Source: Phoronis ovalis (Eukaryota > Phoronida > Phoronidae). Taken from it: a stretch of DNA of 23,774 nt. Position numbers and translations under genes: made by a program. The stretch spans positions 1,570 through 25,343 of the forward strand of contig JAOXYB010057500.1 of the NCBI GenBank assembly GCA_028565635.1. The letters are read 5' to 3'. This document shows positions 1 through 11,000 of this stretch, one piece after another (within the stretch, counting starts at the first letter, position 1; the number at the start of each line of letters is the position of its first letter). A model generated the notes under the pieces. The model made no database searches, was not told the DNA's origin, and worked only from the letters and a program-made list of their open reading frames with translations.

Positions 1-255
1 ATTAGTTTCAATCTCTTGTACAGTGATTTACCTTTCAAACAGAAACAAAAAAAGCCAGCGCCAAGGAGAAAAAAAGAAAAAAATCATACATTTAAGGTTG
101 ACAGACTACTGCCAGCATGGCCAAACCACTCTGCCACCACTGCGGTTGCATCAGTTGTGACCTTATGCTATTTAGTTTTTGACATCACACTTGCAAAAAT
201 TGGAACACAACATCGGACACTTCTTCTGGATAATTTTGAAGTACCATGGCATTAG
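1..255 (+). CDS. unrecognised open frame, open at left window edge (possible terminal exon)
   Basis: The frame starting at position 1 is open for 84 codons to a TAG at 253-255, and there is no ATG near its beginning. The translation has a basic stretch (KQKQKKPAPRRKKEKN) followed by a hydrophobic segment (TAVASVVTLCYLVFDITLA) and ends DNFEVPWH. I recognise no domain. It could be the last exon of a gene lying to the left, followed by a 3' UTR, or chance. Confidence 0.12.
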   Translation: MSFNLLYSDLPFKQKQKKPAPRRKKEKNHTFKVDRLLPAWPNHSATTAVASVVTLCYLVFDITLAKIGTQHRTLLLDNFEVPWH

Positions 256-3200
256 ATTATATTTCCGTATTTACTTTACTGTATATAAATGTGAAGCCAG
301 AACCTAAAAAAACACCAGTACAATGTCGGATGTAACAACAAAGTCTTACTATCAGTAAATACTGCAGCTGCAAGACTTGTATGCTCAGCAGCATGTTATT
401 TTTCTAATGAATGAACATTACTGTATGTACAGTTGCATTGTTTATTTTTTAAGTAAATATTTCAACAATTGTGGTGTACTAAAGCCAGCTTCATTTTAAT
501 TTCAGGTTGTAGATGGATTGGCATCACCATATCTGCATTGGTACAGATGAGTATTCCATAACACGCATGAAAAAAGATTTTGCATTTTCTTTGGAAAACT
601 TACTGCGAGCAGATTTCTTAGTTATATTCTTACTGAAGCACTATTCAATATTTAAAAGAGTCAACATGATATTGATACACATTTTAAAAAGTATGTTAAT
701 ACTATGATACGAATAATTTCCGATTTCGACAACTAAACTGACTTTTTTGTCCAAGCGATGCTGTTTTCATGGACTAGGTATGTGCTGCTGGAAATACTAA
801 GTCGGCATGTCAATACAGTCGCTGTTATTTAGACCATGACAATACAAGAGACATCTATGTAGAATCCATGGATTATAGTTTAAATCTGTAATATTTTCAT
901 GGATCTTTGCATCACAAGTTGATTCTTTAGACAAGCTTTAAGACACTATTGTTTTTACTTCCATATTACATATACTGATACAAACACCAACAGAAAGTAA
1001 AAAAGCGTTTGTAAAAAACCTTAGTCTGATTTATAGCTTTGCTGCTGTTATATAGTTATATTAGTCTCATAAAATTTTGATTTTACTCAATGATAAAGTA
1101 GAAATCTCATTTCATAAAAATTGAAATTTGTATTTTTTTATATTTATGAAGTAATGTAGTGTAAAGTATACTTTTTTTATATTTATGAAGTAATGTAGTG
1201 TAAAGTATACAGAATCGTGTAAAATAAATTTAGTATTTATTAGCTAGATTACTTTAAAAATTGTTATGCCCATTATTTTTTCTGTATCACTATTACTTTT
1301 AAATATCTCTTTTTCCGTTTAATATTGGATTGGATAAATAAACATTTATTTGAAATTCTGTAAGCATATAGTTACATTTGTTACTGTAAGAACACGAAGA
1401 AATGATGCTTCACTGCAAAATATTTTCCTTCCATGGCCTTGAATTTCAAACTGAACCTTTGATATATTGGCAAATCGGATCCAATACAAAGATGTAAAAT
1501 TTTGCAAATTTTGTTCAAATCTGTGTTCTGCCAGTAATTTTTCTGTATTAATACTTGGCTGTAATGTTAACAATAATGTACAATAAAGCAGATTGTAGAT
1601 AATAGAAATATCATTGAAAAACGCAGCTGTTGTTTTCAGTTCTTTTTCCTCTCTAAAGACGTGTTCAGGTCCCAAGTTTATTTTTAAGACTAACATAAAA
1701 ATTGATCATTAATTTTCAGTATTGAATCATATCTTGAAGTGTATCTATCTCTTTCCTGTTCCTGCTTAATAAATACTATGAAAGACCAATAATTGTGCAT
1801 AATAAATGTGGTTTGTCTCATAAAAATCAAGTGCGATACAAAAGCTTTCTAATGTATTAAAGATTTTAGTTTTCAAACTTCCATTATATTTTTAGCTGCT
1901 GCATGTGTTAATCATATTTTTAAAGTTGGTTTACTTATAAAGTCTTAACTAGTAGACTGGGATAAAGAAAGTGATTTTGGATACTTCTCCAAAAATAAAG
2001 GGATGATTAAAGAAAATGACTAAAAACGGAAAACAGAAGTGGAATTATACATTGTAACAGCCATAAGCAAAGTATATCAGCTCTAAATGACAACAAAATA
2101 CATGAATGTTTTTGTATTTCATGCCATTTTGTATTCCATACATAGATGGCACTACTGTGGTTATGTAGTAACCTTATAAATTTTCTCTTTTTGAAAGCAG
2201 TGAACTCGTAGAGGTATATGCTGAACACATCTCCAGTCCTACAAACTTCTGGAATACATTGTGCGTGAAAATGAAAGACTGTAGACATCTATAGCTTCAA
2301 AATTTTGTACCTTATTTAAGTGAGCTACATAGGTAACAGTATCTTGAAGAAGGACTTGATCTGTTTTTTTTGCATTTACAAATTCCCAAAAATGGTGTAA
2401 ATTTTGTTGCCATAAACACTAAAGAAAATTGTTTATTATGTTCAGTGTTCATTTATGCACACTTGTGCCAAGTTTTTTATCAGTCTGTGTGAAAGATACA
2501 GTATGTGAAAGATTACATTTAAAAAAAGCAATTTATGAAAAAATAACTCAGCACAGCAGTATTGAGTGATAAAATTTATCATAGCATTATGTTGTACGAG
2601 TCAAAAGTAGGACACTGTTAATTTTTTTCATGAGTTTCCTTTTTGAGTAGCAAAAGTTTTTTTTCGGATTGGCTAGATTTATGATGCAGTTTGTTGTTAA
2701 TAAAGATAGTTTTTGGAATATAGTATGCAATCAAATAATGCAAACTGATAAGCTTTTTTATTATTGATTGACTCAGCGATTACGTTATATCAGAAAGAAC
2801 AATAATCTAAAATTATACAAAGAATAAATCTTATTTTCATAAAATCTTTCTTTTTCAGACAAAGAAATAAAGAGTCTCGTAATCTAACAGATGGTGCATT
2901 GTATTATTAATACAACATCACAACTGCTTCAGGTGTAATCATAAGAACTTGACTTTAATAACGAACAATGTGAAAATACAATAAATAGCTGATTAGATGG
3001 AAAGTAGGCCTCAAATTTGACATTTGTATTTCGCCTTGTTTTTTCAAACTGAGGCAGTACACTTGAGCAGGCATAATACATGTAGGAGACAGTATATCAT
3101 TTAGTTAAAGTAGTGGTTTATAAATTTTAATCTTTAGGTATTAAACAATTGGTTTTAAAATTTAATCACTTAGCATTAGACCAAAAAAAAGGCTGTGATT

Positions 3201-6200
3201 GATTCCATAAGGATAAAACTAATGTGACAGCTATTACATTGCTTTTAGTATGAAAAATATATGTAACTGAAGTTGTACTTATTCATTGATCACTTTTGTG
3301 TCAAACTGTATATCTATTCAACCTTGATGTGCATTGGTTATGTATATTTTTAGTTCATCAATTAATGTGAACTCAAATATTTTATGGTCTTAAGGCACTT
3401 TGAAATGTGTTACTTTCTGTTTTTCCTTTCATAAAATTGCAAGGTTGTCCTTCTGCAATACACCTTAAACAATTACTACTTTGGGGGGATTGTGAAAGTC
3501 ACTCGAGCAGTAAGAATTCTTCAATACTTTTATTTTGTAGTTGAGAAATTTCCAACTTTCATCTGAATCTGTTTAGATGAGACTAAAGAAATTTCCTAAC
3601 AGTACTATTGTTTAAATTATAGTGAATGTTACTATCTATGTCAATAACATGTATGGTCACCAAAACAGTCTTTTCTAAGTTTGCTACTGCACTTCATTTA
3701 TATATTTTGACATGCTGATAGTCTACTCTCATTATTGTGGTTTAAAATGTGTAATGACTAATTTCTGCTACCTACTTACCTATCATTAATATATAAAGAA
3801 ATTGTGGTCAAACAAAATCAACCCATTACCACATTATTATCACAACCTAATTCCTAATTCAGAAAATTACAGTGATCTTATCTGTATACATGGTATCATT
3901 TTAGAAATATCAAGCATAAAATTACAAAGTGAATTGAATAAATTGCACTCAGAATAGATTTAACATTACTGTTTTACTACAAGATGACATATAAATAGTA
4001 GACAGAAGAAACAAGGTATAATTTGATTATGCAAAATTCACAAAGATGTCCACAAAAGAGTAAATATTTGGATAATTTTCAGTCAAGTTCTGATTTAATG
4101 CTTCATGTCTTTTCTCAATTAGTTAATGATGAGGTAAAACTTTGAATTAACAGATTTAAACCTAACTTCACATATTCATCATTTTTGTGTACTGTGATTT
4201 AAACACTACCAAGATTTATAGACAATTGGACATGCATCCATTTTTTAATATTTCCCTTCCATAGAATGTGACTAAAACTAGAAATTGAATGATCTTTCTA
4301 CCATGTTTTTATAAATATAGTTGCATCCTCTTTGAAAGCTACAAATTGCCATGTTTACTGATTCTAAATAGTGCATTTTTGTTTTGCCCCTTTAGTGTCA
4401 GTTTTACTTTGGCCATTCTAAAGTTCACACAGTTGTTATTTACATCCAATCTTGCCAATTTTTGTGAGCATTGTTAGCACACCTAATTCATAATGTTCAT
4501 TACCTTCATTGGTACATGTATAACCTTTGTGCTGTAATGAATTTGCTTGTGTTATTTTAGACAGTGATGACTGGTTTGATGTTGTTGTTTCAATTGCACC
4601 TTTTATTTATTTTTACCACTTCTGTCAATTTTATCTCAATAAACGCAGAAATGACTACAATTGCAAGACATTATACAATTGTGGCTTAATTTAATGGGCA
4701 TTAATTCGCTTCTTTGACACCTTTTACTAGGAGCTTATTTTTTATTAGCATGTACTATGAAGTCTTAACCATTTCTATTTAGTAAAACACACTATTTGAT
4801 AGAAACAAGATTCTCAGACGGACATTGTTTTCACCACTTAGCAGATAACTGATCGTTTATGACCAAATTTATGATGAAAACACTTCGATCAAGTTATTTG
4901 TAGCTGATGTGGCAGAAGAATTAATCCTCCATTGATTCAGCTACAGCTTGGTTATTTTATCCTTTTTGAATTTTCTTATAAGCTGTTTGCTTTTAGATTA
5001 ATCCAGATCTCATAGTTTTCTTTAAATGTATAATACTGCAGGCAAATATTTGATATAACTTGATTTTCTAGATTCCTGAGATACTGAAAATCTGCAATCA
5101 GTAGAAGAAATTAAAAGAAGCAGTATTATGTTTCCTGATCAAAATGCTGGTGTTACTAAGTTTCATATATATTCTTTATTGGGGTGATCCATGCCTCACA
5201 TGAAAGGTCTGCTAAAAATAAAGTTAAGACATATTTTACAGATCAAGTTACAAGTATTCTTAATTACCTTTTGCTACCTAGACTAGTAGTTGATTGCCTC
5301 GCAAGAGCGCTTTCCTTAGATGAAACTTGTTTTACCACCAGGTGGCATTACTACCAACTGAAACAAATGCAGCTTTATACGAAATTGTGGATTATTACAC
5401 TCTGATCTATCCTAAAAATTCTTGATTGCTTCCGATTAAAATATGTTTGTAGTATACAATAAATTAATTAAAAAGTAAAATGAGAAGTACAAAAAAATGT
5501 GATCCAGGTTCAAAACTGGAGAAAGAAAATTATGTACACCATTATCCTACTATGAGGATTAAAAGGAATATGGAATCAAAGCAGTTATTTTTGGTTTTTG
5601 ATATGAGGGAACTTTGGTGTTTTGTTTTGACCTTGTATTTTTTCCTGTACCTATATCAGTTTATCTAACCTGTTTGGAGTCAGTTTTCAATTAATCTTTA
5701 TCTATATGCAAGGTCATGTTTGTTTTTGACAACCACAGTGTTTAAAGATAAAACAGAGAAGAACAATGAGAAAGAAAAACAACATCAACAGTTGATCAAC
5801 ATTATATTGGAAGCTCCTATGCTAATATTACTGATAATGCTAAGTGATCACTACCTGCCTGTGTTATGCCGTTACTTTATAGACAATTTTTTTTTATTTT
5901 ATCAAATTTAAGGTTATAGAAATAAAGACTTTCTGATCAATGTGCCTTTAAATATTTTGGACTATAAAAACTATTTCTTGCTGATTTTGTGATCAAAGTA
6001 CAAGAAAATTGCATTTGATGCCAGATTTAATTATTATCACAAAAGACACTACAACCCAAGATTGCCTCGCCAAATGTTGATAAAAAAGAAAACAGAATTG
6101 TATCAAAATTAAAATTCATGAAAATGTTTCGGCTATCCGATTTTCTTTGATGGTGAAATCAGTGGGGGATAAGAGTAATGCAGGTGAAAAATATTCTCCA

Positions 6201-7698
6201 TTCTTCTGTGAAAATATCGAGTAAAATGTTAGATAAAAAATATTTACATATTTTCTTCAATGCGGGAGAAATCAATGAGAGGGAATTAAAATGTAAAATG
6301 ATAAAATCTTAAAAATTAGCATCATCATTGGTGGCCTCTAGACCAATTTACCTGGTAGAGGTGAGACTTTCTATCATGATTGATGGCCAGATATAATAAA
6401 TATTTGTTTTACATATTTATATGTTTGACCTTTACAACTACTGTGGAGTGCCCCTGATATTTTCTGCAAACACTTTTCATTTCAAACTTAAAAGAATTTT
6501 TTTTTGAAAAAACGTAATAACAATTAAAGTGAAATCAGCTATAAATATAAGTGCAATTTGTCAGTATGCTATTTAGAAGCATTATTTTATTGATGTATAA
6601 TGATAGGTATATCTAATTTTGCAATTTGGACAACATCAAATTATAAACAAACATTGACACTGTTTGAAGGCATTACTTTTTAAATGTCACCAGACTACGA
6701 AACAGTGATTTATTTTGAATTAAATTGTACAATATACAAGAATATATTATTCATGTTATTTGTGGGGGTACATGTTAGTGTCAACTATTAAATTAATGGA
6801 TTACCAAAGTTATGATATCTGCATTAAATTTAAGAAACATTTAAATTATTTAAACATCTCCGGATATTTGAAGCATTACGAAGAAAAGTTATGAATGAAA
6901 ACTATTTCGAGGGATGTACCAATCAGGATTAAACCTACTGAATACCAAATTAGATTGAAGATTAGAAATTTTAAATGTTACTAATGATTTAATCTATATA
7001 AAATTTTAGTGAAATAGGATTTGGGTTAATGCTTAAATGGATTAAGCACTGTATGGCCATTTGGAATCATATTGTCTAGCACTTAGTTGAGTCTGGTACC
7101 CACTTGATAGACAGAAATTCCACAAATAGATTCCTTATTATGTGTATTGAACTGAATATTAGATGACAAGCAAAGAGACCAACCTACAAACAAACATGGT
7201 ATCCTTTATGCATTCCACTGTGGACTTCATCTGCAAGGCGAAAGTTTCAGCCATAAAGGATGCTAAACTTACAACAAATAAGTAGACTGCTTCTATGATC
7301 ATTTTCACTGCAGTTTTTCATTTTGTATTTAAGTATTTAAAATGAACATTTTTTCCCCCCCAAAAAATCATAAGTTTGGCCAGCAAATAAAACTATTGCT
7401 ACCAGAAGCTGCAAATTTAAGGAATTGTATATAATTCTTTTCAGACTAATCCAAATCTATATTAATTGGAGTATATTATAACAACAACTACCTCCTTGGA
7501 CATATTTTGCAGAATTCCCAATGATCTACAAATGTAGTAAGCATCCAATAAAACTTTTAATACTATTTACTGTTAAATTATTATGTATTTAAACTTTAAT
7601 TTGATAATCTGTATGTGTATGCAGCTGAGAAGCACTAAAAGTTCTTATATTATGTAATAATGTGTTTCTTAGTTACATGAAAAGAATACTTCCCTTTG
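256..7698. other. non-coding, AT-rich; no gene seen
   Basis: Apart from the 39-bp duplication, I see only short open frames (up to 116 codons, at 1346-1696 minus) with AT-driven composition (many Phe, Leu, Ile, Lys, Asn) and no domain. A TTTTAATTTCAG acceptor-like site ends at 504, but the frames after it close within about 20 codons. The span could be 3' UTR, intron or intergenic DNA. Confidence 0.5.
1133..1210 (+). repeat. perfect 39-bp tandem duplication
   Basis: Positions 1133-1171 and 1172-1210 are identical, each starting with seven T and ending GTGTAAAGTATAC. Absence of any mismatch suggests a recent event or an assembly artefact. Confidence 0.95.
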
Positions 7699-7703
7699 TT
7701 AGT

Positions 7704-7751
7704 CCCCGGGGGGGGGCAGTCAATATGAAAGTGGGTATGCATGTTCCAACA
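7704..7751 (+). repeat. left terminal inverted repeat
   Basis: A G tract (7708-7716) preceded by CCCC leads into CAGTCAATATGAAAGTGGGT and ends at CATGTTCCAACA. It pairs with 8005-8049 with two mismatches in the 35 bases outside the G/C tract (TG against CC). Confidence 0.9.
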
Positions 7752-7797
7752 AAATTTCTGAAAGGGTATGTTTTTCGAACCGCCGGTGCGTAACGCA

Positions 7798-7813
7798 CGT
7801 AATGCGTATTACG
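7798..7813. repeat. perfect hairpin CGTAAT-GCGT-ATTACG
   Basis: A six-base perfect stem with a four-base loop sits inside a CpG-dense patch (7780-7815: cgccggtgcgtaacgcacg, then the hairpin). The patch contrasts strongly with the surrounding AT-rich DNA and belongs to the mobile element. Confidence 0.7.
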
Positions 7814-7814
7814 C

Positions 7815-8004
7815 GTTTAGGGTCTGTTTTTTTGTTGCTAAAATCACGAAAAGGGGTTGTTTTTTGGAAGTGTGACACTTCATTAGGGGTGTTTTTTTCT
7901 AAAACTCACTTCCTTAGGGTGTATCTTTTTTTCAGAAAACTCACTTCCTTAGGGGTGTATTTTTTGCAGAATTTCACTTCGTTAGGGGCATTTTTGAAAA
8001 ACCA
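7815..8004 (+). repeat. about six tandem 31-35-bp repeats inside the element
   Basis: AGGG cores occur at 7819, 7852, 7885, 7916, 7951 and 7984, spaced 33, 33, 31, 35 and 33. The consensus resembles TTAGGGGTGTATTTTTT, then roughly CAGAAAACTCACTTCC. The three central copies are closest to each other and the outer ones are eroded. A seventh, displaced core is at 7763. The 108-codon open frame over this array (7802-8128) has a matching periodic peptide (TSLGVFF, TSLGVYF, TSLGAFL) and is a by-product. Confidence 0.85.
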
Positions 8005-8049
8005 TGTTGGAACATGGGTACCCACTTTCATATTGACTGCCCCCCCGGG
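8005..8049 (-). repeat. right terminal inverted repeat
   Basis: This is the reverse complement of the left arm, running TGTTGGAACATG through CATATTGACTG, seven C (8040-8046) and GGG. The G/C tract is two bases shorter than in the left arm, consistent with slippage. Confidence 0.9.
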
Positions 8050-8057
8050 TATTAGTC

Positions 8058-11000
8058 TGGGTATGGATAATAATATTCTGGAGCCTAGATTAAGACAACA
8101 CATAAAATACAACCCTGGAAATTTGTAATCTATCTTGATATGTTAGTCTTATAGGTTTTGATGCATTGTACTGGAGTACTAGTTGCAAGTTAGGCACTCA
8201 TCAGCATACCTCCAATTATAAACATATCAAAAGCACATTATATACCTAAAAACATTTTGCACGGTTACAAACACAACAAAAACAAATTACAATTTTGTCA
8301 TGTATTTTTTCACACCAGAAAAGTGAAGTAGTTTTACTGACATTTCTTTTTCAGAAAGTTTGCAATTTCAACTTGGTCACAATATGCACAGTGAAGGAAG
8401 CAATTGGGGAAATCAGTTGAATATCTTTAGCAATCACAGAACTTAAAATGAAATGGCTTTGAGGTTTTACAGTGCACAAAACAATTTTAACAATCTAGTT
8501 ATATGTAATTAGAGTGTCCAAAATAATGTTGTGAATTATTATAGGACCAGGTGCTCTGTAAAGGAAGCTGAAATAAAATTAAGGCTTATGAATGGACCAT
8601 GTGGTCTGAAAGATTCAGCCTTTATGAAAAACACACCGTTTTTTAAACTCTTAAGTTTTGGACTATTTCGGCTAGATCCGGCCAAAACACTTCCAAATTT
8701 TTTCTAGCATCATCGGCATTGCATAGTGTATAGATGCAGAAAAATATGTATGTTTGTCATTAACTGCAATTTAGTAATTACCAAAGTGGAGATGATTCAG
8801 AATAATTAAGCTAAAATTACAATTAAAGAATGCTTACCAAATTTGGTTGTATTATCAAAGGTCATGATCTTTACATGTCATGTATAAGGCTCAACAAGAT
8901 ATTGCTATTTTCTTACATAATAATCGTGTAATAATCATTGCAAGAAATCAGGTAATTCAGACCAATTACTAAATAACCTTATTAACTCTCAAATATATAA
9001 TGCATAAAGATATTGATTGGTTATCTGTATATTGGGAAATGTAAAGACAGTTATGGCGTGGATCTCTATTGTTATACAAAGAATGTTTATTTTAAAGTTG
9101 TTTTTCAGGTATAACACAACATCAGTGGAAAACTAAAAATTGAGGCAAATCACAATAAATAATCATATCTATAATATAATTGGTGTTATTAAAGCTGTGT
9201 TGAATAGTTAGCCAAAGAACTTTGAAATAAATTATGTACACTGAACTAATCCATGTACATTGATTTTAATACTGCTTACCACTGTTAGTATACAACAAAA
9301 TAATCTAATTTCATAGCATTCTATAATATATACCATGTACAGTACATTCCATTCTAGAAATTTAGTTTTCTGTATGGCACGCCCCATATATTAGTTCAAA
9401 CAAAACCCTTATTTAAATTTTTTGCTATTATAAATCATAGTAGTTTTTTGATGACTTGGGAGATCAAACTTTTGGAAGTAAAAGCAAATTTTTGAGTGGA
9501 AAAAGGGAACCACAAAAAAAATTAAAATAGAATTTATCTTCAGCTATAGCATGGTCCTTTAACAAATTGTGGAAATGTGGAAAATTGAATATCTTTCAGG
9601 AAAACACTTTAAATTAGTGAAATTTAGTTTTTCCATTACTCTAACCCCTTTCCTGCATGCTCACACAATTGATTTTTAACACCAATAGAGATGCTTTTGT
9701 TTCCTCAGGTGAGTTTGAAGTGCTTGAAATATGAGTTGCTTTGCATAGGGGTTTGAGAGACATAAAAAACAGATATTTTCGAAAACAATTAAATGCTACA
9801 TAAGTTGTAAATCAGCTCGAGATTATAAACTACGAATTTACAACCTGAAATCTCATCTGCACTCAAGTACTGCTTTTATTATCAGATCTCTAGATCACAT
9901 CTCGACATACGACCGACCACCGGAGAGTAATATAGAGGCATCAGGTCAATAAAACTGAATTTATCTTGTGCAAATCCATGTCACGCCTTCCTATGATATT
10001 GCTTAGCCGTAATTGAACATTTTTAATATTTGTGCCGGAATGTTATGTTTTGTGCAGTTTATAAAGAATAGACGACCTTAGACATCCCTGGATATCTACG
10101 AAAAATACATTTCACAGTCCATTTAAAAGTTATTGAAAACGTTTTGATCAACAATTTTTTTTTATTAGAAATAAGAAAGCATTTTTTTAGAAATTCAGAA
10201 TTATAACTGTTTCTCTTTATGATAAAGTATAGTTATTGTAACTCACACAGCGCATTGTTACTTTGTTCAGCACAATGTTTATAAAAAACAGCATTGTTTA
10301 CCTTTCTCATTGCATACTACTTTGACATTGTGTGAAATGTATTGTGAAATATTTCTAAAGTGATATATCATATTTCCTAAGAAAAATTTGTTTACACTCC
10401 CTCCTACCCCATTCTTTTTTTTGCTATTTGTGAAGAGAAGCGCACTCTTGGATTATAGGAAATTTTTTGTGCATGTCTTTCTTACCACTGGCTAGATATA
10501 TCTATCCAACTACTTGCACATTGACAGTGGTACAAGAAATTCATTATACTGTTCTGTGTATAAAATGCAAAACCCAACTGTTTAAGACAGTCAACTATTT
10601 GCTGTTGGCAGAATAAGCATGTTTGGGATGTATTTTTATAGTCAACATTCATGTATTTGGGTTGATGCTGTGCAAATAAAAGGAAAGCAATATGATACCT
10701 AGCCATAATAAGTTCTTGAGTTGGCGTTTGATCTTTTACCTTAAAGGCTGGATCATGCACAGTTATTTAACCTATATATTTATAAAAAAATAAAAATCTA
10801 TATTATGGTATAGTGTGGTTATGCAAAATCTTAACTTTTCCAAATGTATGCTGTGCTAAAAATAAAACTCAGAATGCTCCAGGAGCTAATGTCTTCAACT
10901 TATTGTCTATTATTGTCATTTCTAATAATTGGTCATTGTGTATAGCATCAACTGGATATTCAAACACTCGAAAATTTAGTACAGAAGCGCTACTATTGAA

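Larger units (their letters stand above)
7704..8051. mobile_element. non-autonomous terminal-inverted-repeat element (MITE/foldback-like)
   Basis: This is a 348-bp unit whose ends are inverted copies. The left end reads CCCC, nine G, then CAGTCAATATGAAAGTGGGT; the right end is its reverse complement with seven C and GGG. The 35 bases inside the G/C tract match at 33 positions (7717-7751 against 8005-8039). TTAGT flanks both sides (7699-7703 and 8052-8056), consistent with a 5-bp target-site duplication. The interior holds a CpG-rich hairpin and tandem repeats of about 33 bp. No transposase is present, so it would need mobilisation in trans. The superfamily is not assignable by eye. The ends are clear; mobility is inferred. 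Confidence 0.85.

Noticed and set aside
488-547. Acceptor-like TTTTAATTTCAG followed by a short frame (VVDGLASPYLHWYR, then stop)
   Set aside because: A plausible terminal mini-exon, but there is no upstream donor or identifiable gene, and such acceptor-like sites are common in AT-rich sequence.
1346-1696. 116-codon minus-strand frame
   Set aside because: Composition is rich in Leu, Phe, Asn and Ile as expected from AT-rich DNA; no domain, signal or exon structure recognised.
7802-8128. 108-codon plus-strand open frame over the mobile element
   Set aside because: Its peptide is periodic because it reads the 33-bp tandem repeats, and it continues through the inverted repeat into flank. The minus-strand frame at 7906-8112 has the same origin.
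9690-9716. CAG|GTGAGT perfect donor-like site preceded by a pyrimidine-rich acceptor-like run
   Set aside because: No open, recognisable exon adjoins it; isolated splice consensus matches are expected by chance.
10482-10760. 92-codon minus-strand frame with a CLFC motif, possibly zinc-binding
   Set aside because: A single CxxC with no matching second pair at usual spacing, no supporting splice sites or neighbours, and AT-driven composition.
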